A program made the position numbers and the translations under genes. Below the pieces are notes generated by a model, which saw nothing but the letters and a program-made list of their open reading frames with translations, made no database searches and was not told the DNA's origin. 64,000 nt of DNA from contig CM072803.1 in assembly GCA_037013495.1 (NCBI GenBank), positions 55,813,627 through 55,877,626 of the forward strand, in the 5' to 3' direction. Source of the DNA: Hippophae tibetana (Eukaryota; Streptophyta; Magnoliopsida; Rosales; Elaeagnaceae). Positions 1 to 10,600 of the stretch are shown piece after piece; position 1 is the first letter of the stretch; the number at the start of each line of letters is the position of its first letter.

Positions 1-14
1 GTTGTCCCTTTATC

Positions 15-37
15 CCTAGAAATCTAGGTTTCAAACC
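15..37. other. Overlapping dyads CCTAGA-aa-TCTAGG and GGTTT-c-AAACC
   Basis: Two perfect inverted repeats share the bases GG at 27-28. The first has 6-bp arms and a 2-base centre; the second has 5-bp arms around a single C. If extruded they would be mutually exclusive. The arrangement recurs in most monomers, but CCCAAGAAATC and CTACAAATC/GTACAAATC subtypes break the first dyad and GGTTTTCAACC breaks the second. It is therefore not strictly maintained, and a function is unproven. Confidence 0.6.
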
Positions 38-309
38 CATTCTAAGAGTAAGAGTTAGTGAAATATGATGCTACATATTACGCTCATCCACAATAGCAAT
101 TTTTCTAGCTCGGTAACAAAAAGTTTACAAATGATGTCTGAAACAACCTCTATCCATCAACATTTTTCATTTGGAAGGGAGGTAATATAATTTGCATGAA
201 TTTGCCTGTGCGGGGAATTAGGATTTACAAAGGAAAGAAAATAATCATAGATCATGAGGAAAAATAAATAAGGGGATAATAATACATAATCATTTTCTGA
301 TATCTATAT

Positions 310-317
310 TATAAAAG
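310..317 (+). promoter_or_regulatory. TATA-like box TATAAAAG, once per monomer
   Basis: The string CTATATTATAAAAGAAAGTTGG contains TATAAAAG, a good match to the RNA polymerase II TATA consensus. It recurs in almost every monomer; one copy near 32560 reads TATAAAAAAA. It could prime satellite transcription, but in DNA this AT-rich a match is weak evidence. I see no linked initiator or reading frame. Confidence 0.2.
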
Positions 318-487
318 AAAGTTGGCAAAATAAATACTACGCATTTTATTTCCTAATAATTATGATATATTTAAATGAAATTATTCGTCTTATGATGCAA
401 AACTATTTAAATTTGAAATTTTGTTCATTATTCTAAATAAGAGATCAATAATTCTCATTTTCGACTCATTTTTTACATCAATATTCT

Positions 488-505
488 TAACTTATTTATA
501 AGTTA
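488..505. other. 18-bp dyad TAACTTAT-tt-ATAAGTTA, present in nearly every monomer
   Basis: The two 8-bp arms are perfect reverse complements around TT. The dyad recurs once per monomer through the window. Exceptions I noticed are TATGAGTTACT (near 1601-1613), TATAACTTATT (near 8151 and 28371), TTTAAAAGTT (near 16898), CTTATCTTATT (near 51845) and GTTACTGGGG copies, which lose the last pair or two. The symmetry would suit a dimeric DNA-binding protein or a hairpin, but composition alone could explain part of it. Confidence 0.6.
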
Positions 506-1093
506 TTTTCGTTTTTTTGGATGGCATCGTAATGAATTTGCCTTTGGTTGTCCCCTTCTCCCTAGAAATCTAGGTTTCAAACCTATTCTAAGAGTAAGAG
601 TTAGTGAAATATGATGCTACATATTACGCTCATCCACAATAGCAATTTTTCTAGCTAGGTAACAAAAAGTTTACAAATGATGTCTGAAACAACCTCTATC
701 CATCAACATTTTTCATTTGGAAGGGAGGTAATATAATTTGCATGAATTTGCCTATGCGGGGAATTAGGACTTACAAAGGGAAAATAATAGTCATAGATCA
801 TGGGGAAAAATCAATAAGGGGATAATAATACATAATCATTTTCTCATATCTATATTATAAAAGAAAGTTGGCAAAATAAATACTACGCGTTTTATTTCCT
901 AATAATTATGATATATTTAAGTGAAATTATTACGTCTTATGATGCAAAACTATTTAAATTTGAAATTTTGTTCATTATTCTAAATAAGAGATCAATAATT
1001 CTCATTTTCGACTCATTTTTGACATCAATATTCTTAACTTATTTATAAGTTATTTTCGTTTTTTTGGATGGCATCGTAATGAATTTGCCTTTG

Positions 1094-1650
1094 GTTGTCC
1101 CCTTCTCCCTAGAAATCTAGGTTTTCAACCTATTCTAAGAGTAAGAATTAGTGAAATATGATGCTACATATTACGCTCATCCACAATAGCAATTTTTCTA
1201 GCTAGGTAACAAAAAGTACACAAATGATGTCTGAAACAACCTCTATCCATCAACATTTTTCATTTGGAAGGGAGGTAATATAATTTGCATGAATTGGCAT
1301 GAATTTGCCTATGCGGGGAATTAGGACTTACAAAGGAAAAATAATAATCATAGATCATGGGGAAAAATCAATAGGGGGATAATAATACATAATCATTTTC
1401 TCATATCTATATTATAAAAGAAAGTTGGCAAAATAAATACTACGCGTTTTATTTCCTAAAAATTATGATATATTTAAGTGAAATTGTTACATCTTATGAT
1501 GCAAAACTATTTAAATTTGAAATTTTTATTCATTATTCTAAATAAGAGATCAATAATACTCATTTTCGACTAATTTTTACATCAATATTCTTAACTTATT
1601 TATGAGTTACTGCGGTTTTTTTGGATGGCATCGTAATGAATTTGCCTTTG
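1094..1650. repeat. 557-bp monomer with a 10-bp tandem duplication
   Basis: Near 1287-1306 the decamer GCATGAATTG/GCATGAATTT is present twice in tandem, where other copies have it once. This accounts for the 557-bp length. The copy also carries private changes near its 3' end (GACTAATTTTT, TATGAGTTACTGCGG), which alter the otherwise conserved 18-bp dyad. The duplication was not amplified into other monomers in the window. Confidence 0.9.
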
Positions 1651-2744
1651 GTTTTCCCTTTCTCCCTACAAATCTAGGTTTCAAACCCATTCTAAGAGTA
1701 AGAGTTAGTAAAATATGATGCTACATATTACGCTCATCCACAATAGCAATTTTTCTAGCTCGGTAACAAAAAGTTTACAAATGATGTCTGAAATAACCTC
1801 TATCCATCAACATTTTTCATTTGGAAGGGAGGTAATATAATTTGCATGAATTTGCCTGTGCGGGGAATTAGGATTTACAAAGGAAAGAAAATAATCATAG
1901 ATCATGAGGAAAAATCAATAAGGGGATAATAATACATAATCATTTTCTTATATCTATATTATAAAAGAAAGTTGGCAAAATAAATACTACGCGTTTTATT
2001 TCCTAATAATTATGATATATTTAAATGAAATTATTCGTCTTATGATGCAAAACTATTTAAATTTGAAATTTTGTTCATTATTCTAAATAAGAGATCAATA
2101 ATTCTCATTTTCGACTCATTTTTGACATCAATATTCTTAACTTATTTATAAGTTATTTTCGTTTTTTTGGATGGCATCGTAATGAATTTGCCTTCGGTTG
2201 TCCCCTTCTCCCTAGAAATCTAGGTTTTCAACCTATTCTAAGAGTAAGAATTAGTGAAATATGATGCTACATATTACGCTCATCCACAATAGCAATTTTT
2301 CTAGCTAGGTAACAAAAAGTTTACAAATGATGTGTGAAACAACCTCTATCCATCAACATTTTTCATTTGGAAGGGAGGTAATATAATTTGCATGAATTTG
2401 GCTAAGCGGGGAATTAGGACTTACAAAGGAAAAATAATAATCATAGATCATGGGGAAAAATAAATAGGGGGATAATAATACATAATCATTTTCTCATATC
2501 TATATTATAAAAGAAAGTTGGCAAAATAAATACTACGCGTTTTATTTCCTAATAATTATGATATATTTAAGTGAAATTGTTACATCTTATGATGCAAAAC
2601 TATTTAAATTTGAAATTTTTATTCATTATTCTAAATAAGAGATCAATAATACTCATTTTCGACTCATTTTTGACATCAATATTCTTAACTTATTTATAAG
2701 TTATTGGGCTTTTTTTGGATGGCATCGTAATGAATTTGCCTTTG

Positions 2745-3278
2745 GTTTTCCCTTTCTCCCTACAAATCTAGGTTTCAAACCCATTCTAAGAGTAAGAGTT
2801 AGGAAAATATGATGCTACATATTACGCTCATCCACAATAGCAATTTTTCTAGCTCGGTAACAAAAGTTTACAAATGATGTCTGAATCCATCAACATTTTT
2901 CATTTGGAAGGGAGGTAATATAATTTGCATGAATTTTCCTGTGCGGGGAATTAGGATTTACAAAGGAAAGAAAATAATCATAGATCATGAGGAAAAATCA
3001 ATAAGGGGATAATAATACATAATCATTTTCTTATATCTATATTATAAAAGAAATTGGCAAAATAAATACTACGCGTTTTATTTCCTAATAATTATGATAT
3101 ATTTAAATGAAATTATTCGTCTTATGATGCAAAACTATTTAAATTTGAAATTTTTTTCATTATTCTAAATAAGAGATCCATAATTCTCATTTTCGACTCA
3201 TTTTTGACATCAATATTCTTAACTTATTTATAAGTTATTGTGGTTTTTTTGGATGGCATCGTAATGAATTTGCCTTTG
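2745..3278. repeat. 534-bp monomer with a 10-bp deletion
   Basis: At about 2885/2886 the usual CTGAAACAACCTCTATCC is shortened to CTGAATCC, a 10-bp loss inside the otherwise most conserved part of the monomer. One-base losses in CAAAAGTTT and GAAATTGGC account for the remaining shortfall. The same three losses occur in the copy at 23513, so they predate the long segmental duplication. Confidence 0.9.
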
Positions 3279-5463
3279 GTTTTCCCTTTCTCCGTACAAA
3301 TCTGGGTTTCAAACCCATTCTAAGAGTAAGAGTTAGTAAAATATGATGCTACATATTACGCTCATCCACAATAGCAATAGTTCTAGCTCGGTAACAAAAA
3401 TTTTACAAATGATGTCTGAAATAACCTCTATCCATTAACATTTTTCATTTGGAAGGGAGGTAATATAATTTGCATTAATTTGCCTTTGCGGGGAATTATG
3501 ATTTACAAAGGAAAGAAAATAATCATAGATCATGAGGAAAAATCAATAAGGGGATAATAATACATAATCATTTTCTTATATCTATATTATAAAAGAAAGT
3601 TGGCAAAATAAATACTACGCGTTTTATTTCCTAATAATTATAATATATTTAAATGAAATTATTCGTCTTATGATGCAAAACTATTTAAATTTGAAATTTT
3701 GTTCATTATTCTAAATAAGAGATCAATAATTCTCATTTTCGACTCATTTTTTACATCAATATTCTTAACTTATTTATAAGTTATTGTGGTTTTTTTGGAT
3801 GACATCGTAATGAATTTGCCTTTGGTTTTCCCTTTCTCCGTACAAATCTAGGTTTCAAACCCATTCTAAGAGTAAGAGTTAGTAAAATATGATGCTACAT
3901 ATTACGCTCATCCACAATAGCAATTTTTCTAGCTCGGTAACAAAAATTTTACAAATGATGTCTGAAATAACCTCTATCCATCAACATTTTTCATTTGGAA
4001 GGGAGGTAATATAATTTGCATTAATTTGCCTGTGCGGGGAATTATGATTTACAAAGGAAAGAAAATAATCATAGATCATGAGGAAAAATCAATAAGGGGA
4101 TAATAATACATAATCATTTTCTTATATCTATATTATAAAAGAAAGTTGGCAAAATAAATACTACGCGTTTTATTTCCTAATAATTATAATATATTTAAAT
4201 GAAATTATTCGTCTTATGATGCAAAACTATTTAAATTTGAAATTTTGTTCATTATTCTAAATAAGAGATCAATAATTCTCATTTTCGACTCATTTTTTAC
4301 ATCAATATTCTTAACTTATTTATAAGTTATTGTGGTTTTTTTGGATGACATCGTAATGAATTTGCCTTTGGTTTTCCCTTTCTCCGTACAAATCTAGGTT
4401 TCAAACCCATTCTAAGAGTAAGAGTTAGTAAAATATGATGCTACATATTACGCTCATCCACAATAGCAATTTTTCTAGCTCGGTAACAAAAATTTTACAA
4501 ATGATGTCTGAAATAACCTCTATCCATCAACATTTTTCATTTGGAAGGGAGGTAATATAATTTGCATTAATTTGCCTGTGCGGGGAATTATGATTTACAA
4601 AGGAAAGAAAATAATCATAGATCATGAGGAAAAATCAATAAGGGGATAATAATACATAATCATTTTCTCATATCTATATTATAAAAGAAAGTTGGCAAAA
4701 TAAATACTACGCGTTTTATTTCCTAATAATTATAATATATTTAAATGAAATTATTCGTCTTATGATGCAAAACTATTTAAATTTAAAATTTTGTTCATTA
4801 TTCTAAATAAGAGATCAATAATTCTCATTTTCGACTCATTTTTTACATCAATATTCTTAACTTATTTATAAGTTATTTTCGTTTTTTTGGATGGCATCGT
4901 AATGAATTTGCCTTTGGTTGTCCCCTTCTCCCTAGAAATCTAGGTTTCAAAACTATTCTAAGAGTAAGAGTTAGTGAAATATGATGCTACATATTACGCT
5001 CATCCACAATAGCAATTTTTCTTGCAAGGTAACAAAAAGTTTACAAATGATGTCTGAAACAACCTCTATCCATCAACATTTTTCATTTGGAAGGGAGGTA
5101 ATATAATTTGCATGAATTTGCCTATGCGGGGAATTAGGACTTACAAAGGAAAAATAATAATCATAGATCATGGGGAAAAATCAATAAGGGGATAATAATA
5201 CATAATCATTTTCTCATATCTATATTATAAAAGAAAGTTGGCAAAATAAATACTACGCGTTTTATTTCCTAATAATTATGATATATTTAAGTGAAATTAT
5301 TACGTCTTATGATGCCAAACTATTTAAATTTGAAATTTTGTTCATTATTCTAAATAAGAGATCAATAATTCTCATTTTCGACTCATTTTTGACATCAATA
5401 TTCTTAACTTATTTATAAGTTATTTTCGTTTTTTTGGATGGCATCGTAATGAATTTTCCTTTG

Positions 5464-6012
5464 GTTGTCCCTTTATCCCTAGAAATCTAGGTTTCAAACC
5501 CATTCTAAGAGTAGGAGTTAGTGAAATATGATGCTACATATTACGCTCATCCACAATAGCAATTTTTCTAGCTAGGTAACAAAAAGTTTACAAATGATGT
5601 CTGAAACAACCTCTATCCATCAACATTTTTCATTTGGAAGGGAGGTAATATAATTTGCATGAATTTGCCTATACAGGGAATTAGGACTTACAAAGGAAAG
5701 AAAATAATCATAGATCATGAGGAAAAATGAATAAGGGGAAAATAAAACATAATCATTTTCTCATATCTATATTATAAAAGAAAGTTGTCGAAATAAATAC
5801 TACGCGTTTTATTTCCAAATAATTATGATATGTATTTAAGTGAAATTATTACGTCTTATGATGCTAAACTATTTACATTTGAAATGTTGTTCATTATTCT
5901 AAATAAGGGATCAATAATTCTCATTTTCAATTCATTTTTGACATCAATATTCTTAACTTATTTATAAGTTATTGTGGTTTTTTTGGATGGCATCGTAATG
6001 AATTTTCCTTTG
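5464..6012. repeat. 549-bp divergent monomer subtype (first of three)
   Basis: The second half carries a linked set of changes: CTATACAGGG, GTTGTCGAAAT, TTTCCAAATAATT, a 2-bp GT insertion in GATATGTATTTAAG, GATGCTAAACTATTTACATTTG, GAAATGTTG and AAGGGATC. The set recurs at 7106-7654 and 26234-26782. The first half differs between copies (this one begins CTTTATCCC, the others CCCTTCTCCC), so the divergent segment has been joined to different 5' halves by unequal exchange. Confidence 0.88.
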
Positions 6013-7105
6013 GTTGTCCCCTTCTCCCTAGAAATCTAGGTTTCAAACCTATTCTAAGAGTAAGAGTTAGTGAAATATGATGCTACATATTACGCTCATC
6101 CACAATAGCAATTTTTCTAGCTAGGTAACAAAAAGTTTACAAATGATGTCCGAAACAACCTCTATCCATCAACATTTTTCATTTGGAAGGGAGGTAACAT
6201 AATTTGCATGAATTTTTCTATGCTAGGAATTAGGACTTACAAAGGAAAGAAAATAATCATAGATCATCGGGAAAAATCAATAAGGGGAAAATAAATCATA
6301 ATCATTTTCTCATGTCTATATTATAAAAGAAAGTTGGCGAAATAAATATTACGCGTTTTATTTCCTAATAATTATGATATATTTAAGTGAAATTATTACG
6401 TCTTATGATGCAAAACTATTTAAATTTGAAATTTTATTCATTATTCTAAATAAGAGATCAATAATTCTCATTTTCGACTCATTTTTTAAATCAATATTCT
6501 TAACTTATTTATAAGTTATTGTGGTTGTTTTGGATGGGATCGTAATGAATTTGCCTTTGGTTGTCCCTTTCTCCCTAGAAATCTAGGTTTCAAACCAATT
6601 CTAAGAGTAAGAGTTAGTGAAATATGATGCTACATATTACGCTCATCCACAATAGCAATTTTTCTAGCTAGGTAACAAAAAGTTTACAAATGATGTCTGA
6701 AACAACCTCTATCCATCAACATTTTTCATTTGGAAGGGAGGTATTATAATATTCATGAATTTGCCTGTGCGGGGAATTAGGACTTACAAAGGAAAAATAA
6801 TAATCATAGATCATGAGGAAAAATCAATAAGGGGATAATAATACATAATCATTTTCTCATATCTATATTATAAAAGAAAGTTGGCAAAATAAATACTACG
6901 CGTTTTATTTCCTAATAATTATGATATATTTAAATGAAATTATTCATCTTATGATGCAAAACTATTTAAATTTGAAATTTTGTTCATTATTCTAAATAAG
7001 AGATCAATAATTCTCATTTTCGACTCATTTTCGACATCAATATTCTTAACTTATTTATAAGTTATTTTCGTTTTTTTGGATGGCATCGTAATGAATTTGC
7101 CTTTA

Positions 7106-7654
7106 GTTGTCCCCTTCTCCCTAGAAATCTTGGTTTTCAACCTATTCTAAGAGTAAGAGTTAGTGAAATATGATGCTACATATTACGCTCATCCACAATA
7201 GCAATTTTTCTAGCTAGGTAACAAAAAGTTTACAAATGATGTCTGAAACAACCTCTATCCATCAATATTTTTCATTTGGGAGGGAGGTAATATAATTTGC
7301 ATGAATTTGCCTATACAGGGAATTAGGACTTACAAAGGAAAGAAAATAATCATAGATCATGAGGAAAAATGAATAAGGGGAAAATAAAACACAATCATTT
7401 TCTCATATCTATATTATTAAAGAAAGTTGTCGAAATAAATACTACGCGTTTTATTTCCAAATAATTATGATATGTATTTAAGTGAAATTATTACGTCTTA
7501 TGATGCTAAACTATTTACATTTGAAATGTTGTTCATTATTCTAAATAAGGGATCAATAATTCTCATTTTCGATTCATTTTTGACATCAATATTCTTAACT
7601 TATTTATAAGTTATTGTGGTTTTTTTGGATGGCATCGTAATGAATTTTCCTTTG
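7106..7654. repeat. 549-bp divergent monomer subtype (second copy)
   Basis: It has the same linked markers as the copy at 5464: CTATACAGGG, GATATGTATTTAAG, TTTACATTTG and AAGGGATC. It lies exactly three monomers (1642 bp) downstream of that copy. Block IV has only one representative, at 26234, so this three-monomer stretch was either duplicated in block II or lost from block IV. Confidence 0.85.
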
Positions 7655-10600
7655 GTTGTCCCTTTATCCCTAGAAATCTAGGTTTCAAACCCATTCTAAG
7701 AGTAAGAGTTAGTGAAATATGATGCTACATATTACGCTCATCCACAATAGCAATTTTTCTAGCTCGGTAACAAAAAGTTTACAAATGATGTCTGAAACAA
7801 CCTCTATCCATCAACATTTTTCATTTGGAAGGGAGGTAATATAATTTGCATGAATTTGCCTGTGCGGGGAATTAGGACTTACAAAGGAAAGAAAATAATC
7901 ATAGATCATCGAGAAAAATCAATAAGGGGAAAATAAAACATAATCATTTTCTCATGTCTATATTATAAAAGAAAGTTGGCGAAATAAATACTACGCGTTT
8001 TATTTCCTAATAATTATGATATATTTAAATGAAATTATTCGTCTTATGATGCAAAACTATTTAAATTTGAAATTTTGTTCATTATTCTAAATAAGAGATC
8101 AATAATTCTCATTTTCGACTCATTTTTGACATCAATATTCTTAACTTATTTATAACTTATTTTCGTTTTTTTGGATGGCATCGTAATGAATTTGCCTTTG
8201 GTTTTCCCCTTCTCCCTAGAAATCTAGGTTTCAAACCTATTCTAAGAGTAAGAGTTAGTGAAATATGATGCTACATATTACGCTCATCCACAATAGCAAT
8301 TTTTCTAGCTAGGTAACAAAAAGTTTACAAATGATGTCTGAAACAACCTCTATCCATCAACATTTTTCATTTGGAAGGGAGGTAATATAATTTGCATGAA
8401 TTTGCCTGTCCGGGGAATTAGGACTTGCAAAGGAAAAATAATAATCATAGATAATGAGGAAAAATCAATAAGGGGATAATAATACATAATCATTTTCTCA
8501 TATCTATATTATAAAAGAAAGTTTGCAAAATAAATACTACGCATTTTATTTCCTAATAATTATGATATATTTAAGTGAAATTATTACGTCTTATGATGCA
8601 AAACTATTTAAATTTGAAATTTTGTTCATTATTCTAAATAAGACATCAATAATTCTCATTTTCGACTCATTTTTGACATCAATATTATTAACTTATTTAT
8701 AAGTTATTGTGGTTTTTTTGGATGGCATCGTAATGAATTTGCCTTTGGTTTTCCCTTTCTCCCTATAAATCTAGGTTTCAAACCCATTCTAAGAGTAAGA
8801 GTTAGTAAAATATGATGCTACATATTACGCTCATCCACAATAGCAATTTTTCTAGCTTGGTAACAAAAAGTTTACAAATGATGTCTGAAATAACCTCTAT
8901 CCATCAACATTTTTCATTTGGAAGGGAGGTAATATAATTTGCATTAATTTGCATGTGCGGGGAATTAGGATTTACAAAGGAAAGAAAATAATCATAGATC
9001 ATGAGGAAAAATCAATAAGGGGACAATAATACATAATCATTTTCTCATATCTATATTATAAAAGAAAGTTGGCAAAATAAATACTACGCGTTTTATTTCC
9101 TAATAATTATGATATATTTAAATGAAATTATTCGTCTTATGATGCAAAACTATTTAAATTTGAAATTTTGTTCATTATTCTAAATAAGAGATCAATAATT
9201 CTCATTTTCGACTCATTTTTGACATCAATATTATTAACTTATTTATAAGTTATTGTGGTTTTTTTGGATGGCATCGTAATGAATTTGCCTTTGGTTGTCC
9301 CCTTCTCCCTAGAAATCTAGGTTTCAAAGCTATTCTAAGAGTAAGAGTTAGTGAAATATGATGCTACATATTATGCTCATCCACAATAGCAATTTTTCTA
9401 GCTAGGTAACAAAAAGTTTACAAATGATGTCTGAAACAACCTCTATCCATCAACATTTTTCATTTGGAAGGGAGGTAATATAATTTACATGAATTTGCCT
9501 GTGCTAGGAATTAAGACTTACAAAGGAAAGAAAATAATCATAGATCATCGAGAAAAATCAATAAGGGGAAAATAAAACATAATCATTTTCTCATGTCTAT
9601 ATTATAAAAGAAAGTTGGCGAAATAAATACTACGCATTTTATTTCATAATAATTATGATATATTTAAATGAAATTATTCGTCTTATGATGCAAAACTATT
9701 TAAATTTGAAATTTTATTCATTATTCTAAATAAGAGATCAATAATTCTCATTTTCGACTCATTTTTGACATCAATATTCTTAACTTATTTATAAGTTATT
9801 GTGGTTTTTTTGGATGGCATCGTGATGAATTTGCCTTTGGTTGTCCCTTTCTCCCAAGAAATCTAGGTTTCAAACCCATTCTAGGAGTAAGAGTTAGTGA
9901 AATATGATGCTACATATTACGCTCATCCAGAATAGCAATTTTTCTAGCTAGGTAACAAAAAGTTTACAAATGATGTCTGAAACAACCTCTATCCATCAAC
10001 ATTTTTCATTTGGAAGGGAGGTAATATAATTTGCATGAATTGGCCTGTGCTTGGAATTAAGACTTACAAAGGAAAGAAAATAATCATAGATCATCGGGAA
10101 AAATCAATAAGGGGAAAATAAAACATAATCATTTTCTTATGTCTATATTATAAAAGAAAGTTGGCGAAATAAATATTACGCGTTTTATTTCCTAATAATT
10201 ATGATATATTTAAGTGAAATTATTACGTCTTATGATGCAAAACTATTTAAATTTGAAATTGTATTCATTATTCTAAATAAGAGATCAATAATTCTCACTT
10301 TCGACTCATTTTTGACATCAATATTCTTAACTTATTTATAAGTTATTGTGGTTTTTTTGGATGGGATCGTGATGAATTTGCCTTTGGTTGTCCCTTTCTC
10401 CCAAGAAATCTAGGTTTCAAACCCATTCTAAGAGTAAGAGTTAGTGAAATATGATGGTACATATTACGCTCATCCACAATAGCAATTTTTCTAGCTAGGT
10501 AACAAAAAGTTTACAAATGATGTCTGAAACAACCTCTATCCATCAACATTTTTCATTTGGAAGGGAGGTAATATAATTTCCATGAATTTGCCTGTGCTTG

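Larger units (their letters stand above)
1..546. repeat. Reference monomer (monomer 1, type A) with internal landmarks
   Basis: I use this copy as the coordinate frame for one repeat unit. Landmarks are: overlapping dyads at 15-37; a strongly conserved zone at about 121-205, with CAACCTCTATCCATC, GGAAGGGAGG and ATTTGCAT (190-197); a variable zone at about 206-290 that holds most subtype differences; TATAAAAG at 310-317; the CpG-rich TACGC(G/A)TTTT site near 338-347; ATTTAAAT at 405-412; an 11-bp tandem doublet CTCATTTTCGA/CTCATTTTTTA at 454-475; an 18-bp dyad at 488-505; and a T7 run near 512-518. ATGAATTTGCCT occurs twice, at 196-207 and 532-543. Type A is marked by CTTTATCCC, AGCTCGG, GGATTTAC and TTCTGATA. 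Confidence 0.9.
1..2196. repeat. Array block I: monomers 1-4, mixed subtypes
   Basis: Copies start at 1, 547, 1094 and 1651. Monomers 1 and 2 match the A-B pairs at 18591/19137 and 20231/20777; the second member shares the unusual AAAGGGAAAATAATAGTC. Monomer 3 is the longest copy in the window because of a 10-bp duplication. Monomer 4 is a GTTTTCCC type with CTACAAATC, related to monomers 6 and 44. No sequence here is outside the satellite. Confidence 0.93.

Noticed and set aside
27..37. tRNA-like B box in GGTTTCAAACC, suggesting a tRNA-derived SINE origin
   Set aside because: It differs from GGTTCGANNCC at two core positions, and I found no matching A box or tRNA-like region upstream.
190..197. 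ATTTGCAT as an Oct/POU octamer regulatory element
   Set aside because: The 8-bp match is exact and conserved, but the host group is unknown and there is no gene nearby; it is noted only as part of the conserved core.
241..300. CENP-B box
   Set aside because: CGGG occurs in some monomers (CATCGGGAAAA, TGCGGGGAA), but the upstream TTCG and A required by the nTTCGnnnnAnnCGGGn core are not at the right spacing in the copies I checked.
1..546. Internal trimer of ~182-bp subrepeats
   Set aside because: Apart from the 12-bp ATGAATTTGCCT pair (336 bp apart) and weak AT-rich similarities, thirds of the monomer do not resemble each other by eye.
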